Assembly: GCF_001870435.1 (NCBI RefSeq)
Contig: NZ_MDDR01000025.1
Span: 163,572 to 227,571, forward strand
Reading direction: 5' to 3'
Source of the DNA: Pseudomonas costantinii
GTDB lineage: Bacteria > Pseudomonadota > Gammaproteobacteria > Pseudomonadales > Pseudomonadaceae
Length of the DNA stretch: 64,000 nucleotides
Part shown: positions 55,371 through 63,938 of the stretch, one piece after another
Layout: every line of letters begins with the position of its first letter
How positions within the stretch are numbered: position 1 is the stretch's first letter
Notes under the pieces: generated by a model
What the model saw: only the letters and a program-made list of their open reading frames with translations
The model's database searches: none
Told to the model about the DNA's origin: nothing
Translations under genes and position numbers: made by a program

Positions 55371-56249
55371 TTACGAACGCTTGCCGGCGCCGCGGGCAAA
55401 ACGACGCTCGAGGCGGCTTTGGCCAAATGAAAGAACAGTCACCACCGCCAGGTACCAAATGCCGGCCACAATCAGCAGCTCCATGACCCGGGCGTTGGCG
55501 TAGTAGATGTTTTGCGCGTTGTGCAGCAGCTCCGAGTACTGGATGACGCTGGCCAGGCTGGTCATTTTCACCATGCTGATGAACTCGTTGCCTACGGGCG
55601 GAATGATCACCCGCATCGCTTGCGGCAGAATGATCCTACGCAGCGCTTGCAGGCTCGGCATGCCGATTGATTTGGCGGCTTCGTATTGGCCGGTGTCTAC
55701 CGACAACAGGCCGGCGCGCACCACTTCGGCGGTGTAGGCGCCCTGGTTGATACTCAAGCCGAGCAGGGCAGCCACGAACGGCGTCATCAGGTCGACCGTG
55801 TCGATGCTGAACACGCCGGGAATCGCGATCACCGGGAAAATCAGCGCCAGGTTGAACCACAGCAGCAATTGCAGAATCAGCGGCGTGCCGCGAAACAGCC
55901 AGGTGTAAGTGATGGCCACATAACGCAGGATCGGGTTAGCCGACATGCGCATGATCGCCGTGATCACGCCAATCACCACGCCCAGCGCCATTGCCAGAAT
56001 CGACATGACGATAGTGTTCACCAGGCCCCAGAGAATGGCCTCAGACGTGAGGAACTGCCCGATGTAGGACCATTCGATCTGGCCATTGGCGAAGGCGCGC
56101 AACAACGCGGCCAGGGCAATCACGATCAACGTGGCAAAAAACATCCGCCCGTAATACCGACGCGGCACGTGCTCGTACTGCGTGATATCGAACTGGTTCT
56201 CGGACTGCTTGCGCTCGGCTGCCAAGCGCTCTGCCGGGGTTTGGTTCAT
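55371..56249 (-). CDS. Amino-acid ABC transporter permease
   Basis: A 292-residue permease of the HisM/GlnP family. About five transmembrane helices; VNTIVMSILAMALGVVIGVITAIMR starts the core and the EAA loop is EAAKSIGMPSLQALRRIILPQAMRVIIPP. A longer soluble N-terminus (about 1-35) is normal. Only one permease gene, so a homodimer is expected. Separated from argH by a REP pair. Confidence 0.93.
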   Translation of the reverse strand: MNQTPAERLAAERKQSENQFDITQYEHVPRRYYGRMFFATLIVIALAALLRAFANGQIEWSYIGQFLTSEAILWGLVNTIVMSILAMALGVVIGVITAIMRMSANPILRYVAITYTWLFRGTPLILQLLLWFNLALIFPVIAIPGVFSIDTVDLMTPFVAALLGLSINQGAYTAEVVRAGLLSVDTGQYEAAKSIGMPSLQALRRIILPQAMRVIIPPVGNEFISMVKMTSLASVIQYSELLHNAQNIYYANARVMELLIVAGIWYLAVVTVLSFGQSRLERRFARGAGKRS

Positions 56250-56279
56250 GGTGACTCTCCAAAATTATTCTTGATGCTT

Positions 56280-56410
56280 GATCGTTCCCACGCTCCCGCG
56301 TGGGAATGCATCCCGTGACGCTCCGCGTCACCCTTGCACAGGACTCAAGCCTTGCAACGGGACGCAGAGCGTCCGGGGCGGCATTCCCACGCAGAGCGTG
56401 GGAACGATCG
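56280..56410. repeat. Composite REP pair (CGTTCCCACGCT family)
   Basis: Starts with ATCGTTCCCACGCTC, ends with GCATTCCCACGCAGAGCGTG then GGAACGATCG; it has inner TGACGCTCCGCGTCA and GGGACGCAGAGCGTCC hairpins. It splits the argH-transporter run and ends two bases before the argH stop. Confidence 0.85.
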
Positions 56411-57838
56411 TCAGATACGAAATCCGGTGTAGGTGTCGGCCCATTTCTGCTGGGCGGCTAACGCAACTTTCAATCGCCCAATCTGCTCTTTCACCCGCTC
56501 CGGCGCCGTTCCGCCCCAACCACTGCGCGCCGCAATCGCCGCTTCCAGGGTCAAACAGTCCCGCACCTCAGGCAACAACCGAGCATCCACCTCCGCCAAC
56601 ATCGCCGGGGAGGCTTCCCACAACTCAATCTCATGCTTCTCACAGGCCTGCACCAACGCACCCGTAATCTCATGCGCCTCTTTAAACGGCACACCACGGG
56701 TCGCCAACCAATCCGCCACCTCAGTCGCCAAGGTAAATCCCATCGGCGCCTGACGCCGCAGCTCCTCCACCTGAACCTTCATGGTCGCGACCATTCCGGC
56801 CATCGCCGGCAGAACCAGCAGCAAGGTATCCACGCTGTCCAACACACTGTGCTTGTCTTCACTCAAATCACGGTTGTACGACAGCGGCAACGACTTGAGC
56901 GTCGACATCAACCCAGTCAGGTTGCCAATCAAGCGCCCAGCCTTACCCCGCGCCAATTCGGCAATGTCTGGGTTCTTTTTCTGCGGCATGATCGAGCTGC
57001 CCGTTGCGTAGGCATCGTCCAGCACCACCCAACGAAATTGCCGTGAAGACCACAGGCAAAACTCCTCCGACAGCCGCGAAATATTCACCCCAAGCATGCT
57101 CGCTACAAACAGAAACTCCGCCACATGGTCACGGCTGGCCACAGCGTCGATAGAGTTTTCGCACGGCCCGGTGTAGCCCATTTCCTTGGCCGAATGCTCC
57201 GGTTGTCGCGCAATCGCTGAACCTGCCATCGCCGCCGCACCCAGCGGCGACAACGCCGTACGCGCATCCCAATCCACCAAACGCTGCACATCGCGCAGCA
57301 TCGACTGCGAATGAGCCAACAAGTGGTGGGCAAAGACGATAGGTTGCGCCTGCTGCAAATGGGTAAAGCCCGGGCAAATGCTTTCGATGTGCTGCTCAGC
57401 CTGCGCCACCAACGCCTGCTGCAAACCCAGCACCTCGGTGGTGATGGTGCGCGCATGGTCCCGTAGGAAAAGACGCAAGTCATTGGCGGTCTGGTCATTA
57501 CGCGAACGCCCGGCACGCAACTTGCCGCCCAGGGCGCCGAGGCGCTCGGTCAATACGCGTTCGATGAAGGTGTGAACGTCCTCGTCATCCAGCGTCGGAT
57601 GCAGGTTGCCGGCGGCGAAGTCCGCGCCGATACCGTCCAGGGCTTGCAGGGTGCGCAAGGTCTCCGACTCATCCAGCAAACCGGCGCGCTGCAACTCACG
57701 GGCATGGGCACGGGAGCCGGCCAGGTCGTAGGGTGTCAGGCGGAAATAGCGCTCAGGGCAACGCGACAACGCGGCCAAAGCAGCAGACGGACCGGTCTTG
57801 AAACGAGCGCCCCAAAGGCGATCGGTGGGCTGAGACAT
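56411..57838 (-). CDS. argH: Argininosuccinate lyase (accessory)
   Basis: A 475-residue enzyme of the fumarase/aspartase superfamily. Family pieces: LWGARFKTGPS at the start, EDVHTFIERVLTERLG, AGRSRNDQTANDLRLFLRD (the catalytic and substrate region), FTHLQQAQPIVFAHHLLA and the signature SSIMPQKKNPDIAEL (about 285-299). It forms arginine and fumarate from argininosuccinate or works on a related compound. Because it travels with an amino-acid ABC transporter and a divergent LysR, it looks like a second, catabolic or specialised ArgH instead of the housekeeping copy. Confidence 0.9.
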   Translation of the reverse strand: MSQPTDRLWGARFKTGPSAALAALSRCPERYFRLTPYDLAGSRAHARELQRAGLLDESETLRTLQALDGIGADFAAGNLHPTLDDEDVHTFIERVLTERLGALGGKLRAGRSRNDQTANDLRLFLRDHARTITTEVLGLQQALVAQAEQHIESICPGFTHLQQAQPIVFAHHLLAHSQSMLRDVQRLVDWDARTALSPLGAAAMAGSAIARQPEHSAKEMGYTGPCENSIDAVASRDHVAEFLFVASMLGVNISRLSEEFCLWSSRQFRWVVLDDAYATGSSIMPQKKNPDIAELARGKAGRLIGNLTGLMSTLKSLPLSYNRDLSEDKHSVLDSVDTLLLVLPAMAGMVATMKVQVEELRRQAPMGFTLATEVADWLATRGVPFKEAHEITGALVQACEKHEIELWEASPAMLAEVDARLLPEVRDCLTLEAAIAARSGWGGTAPERVKEQIGRLKVALAAQQKWADTYTGFRI

Positions 57839-58066
57839 GGGTGTTCCTCACGCTTGTTTTTAGAAGAGTCGGAGGCAGTAGAAAACTAAAAAGTCCTGAT
57901 CGTACTGTCAGGTTTTGCGGGGTGTTAAATCAGCCTCTGTGTGCTGTTCAACCCGCTATATTCAAGGTTGCCAAGGGCGGATGTTTATGTTCATTATCGC
58001 CGCCTGGCTATGTTCAAGGATTGGGTTTAAGCCTGTTGAATATGGCACTTGAGGTCAACGCGTATT

Positions 58067-59026
58067 ATGGAAACCCCACTTTCCACTTCTGGAAACATAC
58101 CGCCAAAACCCGGCACAAGACCGCCCCTGCAACTGAGCGGGCTGGACTTCAAATTGCTGCGGGTATTTATGGCCGTGGTCGAAGCGGGAGGCTTCAGCGC
58201 CGCGCAAAACGAGCTGAATGTGGGCCTGGCCGCCATCAGCAAACAGATCTCCGACCTTGAGATTCGCATCGGCATGCGCCTGTGTACACGGGGCAGGGAA
58301 GGGTTTGGCCTGACCGAAGAAGGCAAGCTGGTGTATCAAGCATCCATCGAGTTATTTACCTCGGTGGACAGTTTCAGAGACAAGCTTAGTTCGGCGCAGA
58401 ATGAACTGATCGGTGATCTTAGTGTGGGTGTAATTGATAACACCGTGTCTGACGTTAATTCACCGCTAGTTGCCGCATTGGGAAAACTACATAGCGACTC
58501 ACCAAAAATTAGATTGCGCCTACATGCTTCACAGTTAGACGAAGTTGAACGCGGCGTGGTGGAGGGGCGTCTGATCGTCGGCATCGTTCCGGTGTACCAG
58601 CGCCGTGAAGAGTTCGACTATTTCCCGCTGTACGAAGAAAAGGCCCACGCCTACTGCGCTGTAGGACATCCACTGTTCAACGCGAGCGACATCACACCTG
58701 ACGTGCTGCGCCAATACGAAGTGGTCAACCATCGTTATGCGATCCATCGCGACAAGGCTAACTTCGTCACTTGCGACAGCCAGTCCGCCTCGGCTTCGCA
58801 AGTGGAAGCTGTCGCCATTTTGATCCTGACAGGCCGCTTCCTGGGCTTCCTGCCGGAACACTACGCCGCACCACTGGTAAGAGAAGGGCGCCTACGCGCA
58901 CTGTGCCCGGAACAGGTTCACCTGAGCACCGCGTTCAACCTGATCCTGCGCCACAACGCGCCGCGCAGCCCGATGGTAAAAGCCTTCGCAACGGCGTTGG
59001 GTGTAGACCTGAAAACAGCCACATAA
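58067..59026 (+). CDS. LysR-family regulator beside argH
   Basis: Regulator of 319 residues with start ATG 58067 (a TTG at 58049 is in frame). A short Pro-rich N-terminus precedes the HTH LLRVFMAVVEAGGFSAAQNELNVGLAAISKQISDLEIRIGMRLC. The C-terminal effector domain is typical. It is divergent from argH (57838), about 230 bases apart, and likely controls argH and the transporter. Confidence 0.88.
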   Translation: METPLSTSGNIPPKPGTRPPLQLSGLDFKLLRVFMAVVEAGGFSAAQNELNVGLAAISKQISDLEIRIGMRLCTRGREGFGLTEEGKLVYQASIELFTSVDSFRDKLSSAQNELIGDLSVGVIDNTVSDVNSPLVAALGKLHSDSPKIRLRLHASQLDEVERGVVEGRLIVGIVPVYQRREEFDYFPLYEEKAHAYCAVGHPLFNASDITPDVLRQYEVVNHRYAIHRDKANFVTCDSQSASASQVEAVAILILTGRFLGFLPEHYAAPLVREGRLRALCPEQVHLSTAFNLILRHNAPRSPMVKAFATALGVDLKTAT

Positions 59027-59066
59027 ACACCCGCCGAACACAAAACAACGGGCTGAAAGAGATCAA

Positions 59067-59116
59067 ATGTGGGAGCTGTCGAGCTCCAGCGAGGCTGCGA
59101 AGGTATCGACGCGGTC
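59067..59116. repeat. Half repeat element
   Basis: ATGTGGGAGCTGTCGAGCTC and CAGCGAGGCTGCG form one arm of the element seen at 297-401 and 34131-34242; the mirrored arm is missing. It precedes the small gene at 59215. Confidence 0.65.
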
Positions 59117-59214
59117 TCTCTGTCGAACCTGCCGTTCGCATCGATACATTTTCCGCCTGGGCAACAAACAACCAGACTTGTACTGTCTTCAGCTAACCCT
59201 GAGGAGGGATGCCC

Positions 59215-59439
59215 ATGACTCAAACAAAAAACAGCCCCCCAGCAGAAGGCATCTGGGACAGCTACTTCCTCCATGGCCAATCAGTGTCCGGCGACTTTAT
59301 GTCTGAGGATGACCGATTGGAGGTTCTGGAGTTAAATCAGATAGTTCATGAACGTCTCGACGCCAACGAGACGCCCATTCATGTGTCTCTCGACGATCTG
59401 ATCAACGAGGCTGAGACAGAAACCGTCCGTAAGAATTGA
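59215..59439 (+). CDS. Small hypothetical protein
   Basis: A 74-residue acidic protein (MTQTKNSPPAEGIWDSYFLHGQSVSGDFMSEDDRLEVLELNQIVHERLDANETPIHVSLDDLINEAE). Ribosome site GGAGGG sits at good distance from ATG 59215; ATG 59209 is too close. I do not recognise a family; an antitoxin-like or regulator role is only a guess. Composition and signal make it a likely real gene. Confidence 0.6.
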   Translation: MTQTKNSPPAEGIWDSYFLHGQSVSGDFMSEDDRLEVLELNQIVHERLDANETPIHVSLDDLINEAETETVRKN

Positions 59440-59465
59440 GTTAGGTATCGAATCACAGTGCGTGT

Positions 59466-59494
59466 AAAAAAGCCCAACCTTCTAGATTGGGCTT
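59466..59494 (-). terminator. Terminator of HAD gene
   Basis: AAGCCCAA at 59470-59477 pairs with TTGGGCTT at 59487-59494. On the minus strand six T follow, so it ends the HAD gene, which stops 69 bases upstream of it. Confidence 0.75.
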
Positions 59495-59562
59495 AATGAA
59501 AACGAAATTCGGGGCAATGTGATTCAATCTCTCAACCCCTAGCATCCCATGCTAGTGCGCGA

Positions 59563-60216
59563 CTACCGCAGCTGCTTGCGCTTCTTCTTCGCATGAAAAT
59601 GCCGAAAATGCGCATCCTGCGCCGCCGCCAACAATTCCCTATCCCCACGCGTATCACCCCAAGCCCTCAGCCGATACTCCCCCAGGTCCCCATACACCGC
59701 CTCAAGCCGCAGCACCTTATTCTCACAGCGGCAATTATTCCCGGTGAGCTTGCCCGTCAACACCCCATCGACCACCTCAAGCTCAGTGCCGATCAACTTG
59801 ATCCCCAGCCGATCCGCAAACGGCTGCAACACCAACGCCGGTGACGCCGAACACAACGTCACCACCGCCCCGGACTGCACCTCATCCGCCACCGACTGCA
59901 ACCCGCTCGGGCGCATCAGCTTGTTCCAATACGCCTGGCAATACGCCTGCGCCTGCTGCTGAACCCAAGCCTTCTCCACACCCGTCATAAAGGTGCGAAT
60001 CAACTGCGCCTTCAACTCATCCCGGCTGATCTGGCGTAACAAAAACTGCAGTCCAGGCAACGCAAGCTTCACCATCCGCCGACAGAACTCACCCTTGCCA
60101 AAGGCAAACTTGAGGAACGGCACAAAACTGTCGTGGTGGGTCAGGGTGCCGTCGAAGTCAAAGACGGAAAGTACTTTGGCGTCAGCGGGGCCGGCTTCGA
60201 GCATGTCTGGGTTCAC
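59563..60216 (-). CDS. HAD-superfamily phosphatase (HAD-IB)
   Basis: A 217-residue protein. I choose GTG 60216 because AAGGA lies ten bases upstream (minus strand) and the chain then begins near the HAD fold; an ATG at 60303 is possible. HAD motif I VFDFDGTLT, motif II VTLCSASP, motif III K (NKVLRLEAVYG) and motif IV GDTRGDRELL. The layout matches HAD-IB phosphoserine-phosphatase-like enzymes. C-terminal HFHAKKKRKQLR is very basic. Substrate unknown. Confidence 0.88.
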   Translation of the reverse strand: MNPDMLEAGPADAKVLSVFDFDGTLTHHDSFVPFLKFAFGKGEFCRRMVKLALPGLQFLLRQISRDELKAQLIRTFMTGVEKAWVQQQAQAYCQAYWNKLMRPSGLQSVADEVQSGAVVTLCSASPALVLQPFADRLGIKLIGTELEVVDGVLTGKLTGNNCRCENKVLRLEAVYGDLGEYRLRAWGDTRGDRELLAAAQDAHFRHFHAKKKRKQLR

Positions 60217-60479
60217 GGGTGGTCCTTGATCGTTTGGAGCGGGTTCTGATAACTGTGTGACTGATGCCCACTGCATGGGTTCAGGCTGACAACGGTTATG
60301 CAATTCAGATCAGCCAGACAGAGTGATGTTGTGCTTTTACTGGCAATGATCAAGGGAGTTTACCCGGTCGGGCATAGGAATGAACGTTGGAAGGCATCCG
60401 GCATTGTTACAGCGCGGACAGGGAAAGGGTTGTTGGTGATCCGTCCGAGCATCAGCCCGGACGGACCGCTTTTTGGATA

Positions 60480-61004
60480 TCAGCGTGTCGAATGGCTCGA
60501 CGGCTGGAAATACTCTGCCATTTTTTGAAACCAAGTCTTGCTCGGCGGTGCTCGTCGGCGAGTCCTATTGAGCAGTAGATACGGCATATCACGTAACCGA
60601 ATCCACCCTTCATCCTGCCAATGCAGAAGGCTCAACGACATCTCCGGCCAATCCAGCAAGCTCAGCATCGGTCGGTCTTTAGATCGTGGTTGATGCTTGT
60701 CACGCAAAGTCGGCACGACTTGATGGGTCAACCATTCACGCAGCAGGCGATGCCCTGGTGAGTAGTGATACACCAACAATGCATACACACCGGACTCACT
60801 GATCATCAGCATGCTCTCAGGCTGGCCGTGATAGCAGATTTCCAGTGTTTGTCGCTGATCCTCATCGAGCTTGCTGACCATTCGTTCATGCAGATATAGC
60901 CCCATCAGCCGACCAAGGTCGCGAGCACAGAACCATGGCTGGTTCTCCAGCAGCAGGGCATGCAGATGCAGGTTTTGGCGGATAAAGACGGTAGGTTCAT
61001 GCAT
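60480..61004 (-). CDS. Bro-N family phage antirepressor-like protein
   Basis: A 174-residue protein with start ATG 61004 after GGAGGTG. The Bro-N domain is visible: PWFCARDLGRLMGLY, then VSKLDEDQRQTLEI, MLMISESGVYALLVYHYSPGHRLLREWLTHQVVPTLR. Such proteins occur in phages and as stand-alone domestic copies in Pseudomonas and can bind DNA. The long minus-strand frame upstream and its hairpin (61123-61214) form an unusual leader. Confidence 0.85.
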   Translation of the reverse strand: MHEPTVFIRQNLHLHALLLENQPWFCARDLGRLMGLYLHERMVSKLDEDQRQTLEICYHGQPESMLMISESGVYALLVYHYSPGHRLLREWLTHQVVPTLRDKHQPRSKDRPMLSLLDWPEMSLSLLHWQDEGWIRLRDMPYLLLNRTRRRAPPSKTWFQKMAEYFQPSSHSTR

Positions 61005-61122
61005 GACACACCTCCGAGCCGGAGCGTGTTTGAGAAATGGTGCGGGTGCTGCGAATGACCTTCGCAGGTGATGCAAAGTATCCAGGCATTTCCGTTACCT
61101 CTGGTTGCTTTCTTAGGGCAGG

Positions 61123-61214
61123 CGTTATGGGTGTCGGGAGCTAAGAAACCCACCAGAGACGGGCCGGACATATTCCCCTTTCGGGTCTTGTATTCGCCCA
61201 CTCCCGACATAACG
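61123..61214 (-). promoter_or_regulatory. Large stem with embedded small ORF start
   Basis: GTTATGGGTGTCGGGAG at 61124-61140 pairs with CTCCCGACATAAC at 61201-61213, a long-range stem with a loop of about 60 bases. On the minus strand, the right half holds ATG of a 101-codon frame (60905-61210; MSGVGEYKTRKG, later CPKKATRG and HPHHFSNTLRLGG) that runs over the Bro-N start in another frame. I think related leader frames occur in Pseudomonas. The gene gap 61005-61361 otherwise holds nothing I can name. Confidence 0.4.
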
Positions 61215-61361
61215 GGGATTTTTCACAGGCGTAGAGAAACCGCTGGCGAAAAAAAGCCGCATGGCTGTCGGGTGCGGAGGACCGCTCTGGTTGAGGCGTT
61301 TCTTAGGCGCCGAATGGTGAGGGTAGGTGGGCGGTTGGAGGCCGTCAAGCTCTCAGAGTTA

Positions 61362-61811
61362 TCATTCCATTTCAGTTGAGATGTGCTGACTATCGATTTC
61401 GGGGTTGATCATTTTTTGGATTTCAGCCCGCAATGTGTCTCTATTTTTCGTCTGGCATTCCCAGATAATCGATACGCGCCAACCTGACCCTTCAAGCGCT
61501 CGTTTAGCCTTCATATCTCGTTCAACATTTTTTGCGAGCTTAGGTAGCCAAAAATCCAGTCTGCTTTTAGGCGTGTACGCGTATTTGCAGCCAGGATGGC
61601 TATGCCAGAAACACCCGTGAACGAACAAACATAATCGGTGCTTCGGGAATGCTAGGTCTGGTGTCCCTGGTAGATCCTTTCGGTGTAGACGATAGCGAAA
61701 CCCTAAATCATGGCATGCCGATCTAACAATCATTTCGGGCTTGGTATTTTTTCCCTTAATTCTGGACATGTTCTGAGAGCGTTGTTCTGGTGTGACGATG
61801 TCTGCACTCAT
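61362..61811 (-). CDS. vsr: Very-short-patch repair endonuclease Vsr
   Basis: A 149-residue T/G mismatch nicking endonuclease. RSQNMSRIKGKNTKPEMIVRSACHDLGFRYRLHRKDLPGTPDLAFPKHRLCLFVHGCFWHSHPGC contains the catalytic Asp (T-P-D) and the metal/histidine cluster (HGCFWH), and VERDMKAKRALEGSGWRVSIIWECQ is the usual end. Vsr normally accompanies a cytosine methyltransferase (Dcm) whose deaminated bases it repairs. No methyltransferase is in this window; one may have been lost or may lie past the IS. GC is lower than the chromosome, a sign of transfer. Confidence 0.92.
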   Translation of the reverse strand: MSADIVTPEQRSQNMSRIKGKNTKPEMIVRSACHDLGFRYRLHRKDLPGTPDLAFPKHRLCLFVHGCFWHSHPGCKYAYTPKSRLDFWLPKLAKNVERDMKAKRALEGSGWRVSIIWECQTKNRDTLRAEIQKMINPEIDSQHISTEME

Positions 61812-62791
61812 TCAAGGCTTTCCCAATGAAGAAATCTTTTTTTTGACGAGGCAGGTCCTCGACCCTGATTTTTGTAGATCTATTCCTCTTAGAGAATCTA
61901 GCAAGTTTTTCCAGCTGGAATCATTGCTACGTGATTTTTATCCACGCTTTTAGGTGAGATCAATGGTGCATTGATATCATGACGATATCCCAAGTTGACG
62001 ATGGTATAGGCGGATCAGACTTTATACCTCTGTACCGTCGACGAGAGGCTGAGATACCTCGTTCTCGATTTGGCATGTACCGTTACCATCGGGCCCACTT
62101 CGGCAAATTAAGCGCCAACTGTCCAAGGCTCGCACGGTGGCACTGCTGTTCCTTTACGTGGTGATGACAAGTGGATATTGTGAATGGCATTGCGCCACTG
62201 CCAGACGGTTGGTGATTTTCCAACATAAGTAGTTTTCTGATAATTTCACATCAGATCCAATCACTTTTCGTGAATATCTTTTTAATGCCAACGTCGAGTT
62301 AGCAAGTTTTAGAGAGCAGGATATGGACAAGGAGTCGACCCTGAAATCAGGTATATACAACCAGCTCATTTTTCGAGTCATCGTTGCGAGAGCGACTTAT
62401 GAGGCGGAGACATGGGAATGTGGGCCGATCGGTGGCTAAGATGAACCCACTGCTCCGCATGGCGATTATTGCTGGTGTTGAGGTCGCAGTTAAGCTCCAC
62501 ATCGCACGTGGCGATGATCTTGACGCTCGCGACAGAGGGGGAGCCACTCCCTTGATGTTGGCCTCTGCTCGAAGGAAAAAGGGTGTTGTGCAGCTACTTT
62601 TGGCTGCTGGCGCAAAGCCTGAGCTGCTCGATCCTGAAGGCAAGGATGCGCTCGCATATGCAGAGAAGGCTGAGTGCGCTCATTGTATCGATCTGTTGAG
62701 AGAGGCCCTTGGCTCTAACGGGCAAGCGAATGAAACCTACGCATCCGACAAAGGTTTGTCTCTGGCGAGTGAATCGCCCCGGATTCTCTAG
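61798..62791 (+). pseudogene. Decayed accessory gene cut by the IS
   Basis: A chain of protein-like open segments on the plus strand that change frame: 61798-61953 (MSALIQGFPNEEIFFLTRQV), 61979-62164 (GGSDFIPLYRRREAEIPRSRFGMYRYHRAHF), 62233-62439 (FREYLFNANVELASFREQDM) and 62399-62791, the longest (about 130 residues). The last has KMNPLLRMAIIAG then LDARDRGGATPLMLASARRKKG and LLLAAGAKPELLDPEGKDAL, an ankyrin repeat. I recall this MNPLLRMA-ankyrin segment from the middle of larger sigma-factor-like mobile-element proteins, but this is memory without search. The final codons run into the left end of the IS3 element, so the gene was broken by insertion as well as by frameshifts. Confidence 0.5.
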
Positions 62792-63669
62792 ACACCTTGC
62801 AAGCTCATTGCGTAACGCTTTTCAAACTCTACCGGTGACAGCTGATTGTTGAAACCATGGCGGCGTTTTACGTTGTAGAACATCTCGATGTAATCGAACA
62901 CGTCACTACGAGCATCTTCCCGCGAGGTGTAGATTTTTCGCTTGATTCGTTCCCGTTTCAGAAGCTGGAAAAAGCTCTCGGCCACAGCGTTGTCATGACA
63001 GTTGCCTCGGCGACTCATGCTGGCAACCAAATTGTTTGCCTTCAAAAAGCTACGCCAATCGGAGCTGCTGTACTGGCTGCCTTGGTCGCTATGAATCATT
63101 ACCTCTTGTTTCGGTTTACGCCTCCAAACCGCCATCAATAAAGCATCAATGGCTAAATCGCTGGTCATCTGCGACTTCATTGACCAGCCTACAACCTGGC
63201 GAGAAAACAGATCTAGCACCACAGCCAAGTACAACCAGCCTTCATACGTACGAATGTAGGTGATGTCGGTAACCCAAACCTTGTTGGGCTCCACGACATC
63301 GAACTGGCGCTTCAGCAAATTGGGTGAGGCGACAGCTGGCTTACCGCCGTACTTTCCAGGGCGGCGTCTATAACCTGTCTGAGAACGCAGACCTTCAAGA
63401 CGCATCAGCCTCGCCACACGATGTCGACCACAATCTTCACCGACCTCGCGCAGATCGTCATGGATTTTGCGATAGCCATAAACGCCGCCGCTCTCCAGCC
63501 AGGAGTGCTTGATCAAACCTAACAGTCTCTGGTCGTCTTTGGCGCGTGCAGATTGCGGCTCAGACAGCCAGGCGTAATAACCGCTGGGATGGACTTTCAG
63601 CGTCAGGCAAAGCCGTCGAATCGAATAGTCGCCAGCGCGCTGCTTGATAAAGGCGTACTTCAGCCGCAC
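62788..63669 (-). CDS. IS3 transposase OrfB (DDE integrase)
   Basis: A 293-residue protein with the rve integrase core: VWVTDITYIRTYEGWLYLAVVLDLFSRQVVGWSM (first Asp), MIHSDQGSQYSS (second Asp) and CHDNAVAESFFQLLKRE (Glu). An N-terminal HTH_21 part (RLMRLEGLRSQTG) precedes. It overlaps orfA by ten bases and is likely expressed as a fusion through the A6G slippery site at 63693-63699. Confidence 0.95.
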   Translation of the reverse strand: MRLKYAFIKQRAGDYSIRRLCLTLKVHPSGYYAWLSEPQSARAKDDQRLLGLIKHSWLESGGVYGYRKIHDDLREVGEDCGRHRVARLMRLEGLRSQTGYRRRPGKYGGKPAVASPNLLKRQFDVVEPNKVWVTDITYIRTYEGWLYLAVVLDLFSRQVVGWSMKSQMTSDLAIDALLMAVWRRKPKQEVMIHSDQGSQYSSSDWRSFLKANNLVASMSRRGNCHDNAVAESFFQLLKRERIKRKIYTSREDARSDVFDYIEMFYNVKRRHGFNNQLSPVEFEKRYAMSLQGV

Positions 63670-63938
63670 TCCTTGGCAAAGTACGCGGCGGCCTTTTTTA
63701 ATATGTCTCGCTCTTCAGTGACGCGCTTGAGTTCCGCTCGCAGACGACGCAGTTCAGCGTGCTGATCATCATCCTGCTGCCGTTCTTCTTGAGGTTTGCT
63801 GTAGCGCTTTATCCAGGCATAGAGGCTATGCGTCGACACACCAAGACGGGCCGCTACCTCAGCGACAGCCAGCTTCTTTTCGGTCACTTGATTGACTGCT
63901 TGGATTTTGAATTCTTCGGGGTAACGCGGGTTGCTCAT
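63660..63938 (-). CDS. IS3 transposase OrfA
   Basis: A 92-residue DNA-binding protein: YPEEFKIQAVNQVTEKKLAVAEVAARLGVSTHSLYAWIKRY (HTH_Tnp_1) and a leucine-rich coiled coil LRRLRAELKRVTEERDILKKAAAYFAKECG. Ribosome site AGGAGGTGCC lies before its ATG. Its frame passes the slippery heptamer A-AAA-AAG used for making OrfAB. Confidence 0.95.
   Translation of the reverse strand: MSNPRYPEEFKIQAVNQVTEKKLAVAEVAARLGVSTHSLYAWIKRYSKPQEERQQDDDQHAELRRLRAELKRVTEERDILKKAAAYFAKECG
63693..63699 (-). other. Programmed -1 frameshift heptamer
   Basis: AAAAAAG on the minus strand, in the orfA frame as TT(A AAA AAG), 25-40 bases before the orfA stop and upstream of orfB: the usual IS3 slip site to make the OrfAB transposase. 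Confidence 0.8.

Noticed and set aside
60298..60534. Small open frames on both strands between the HAD and Bro-N genes
   Set aside because: No ribosome site fitting either, and no family I know; treated as intergenic.
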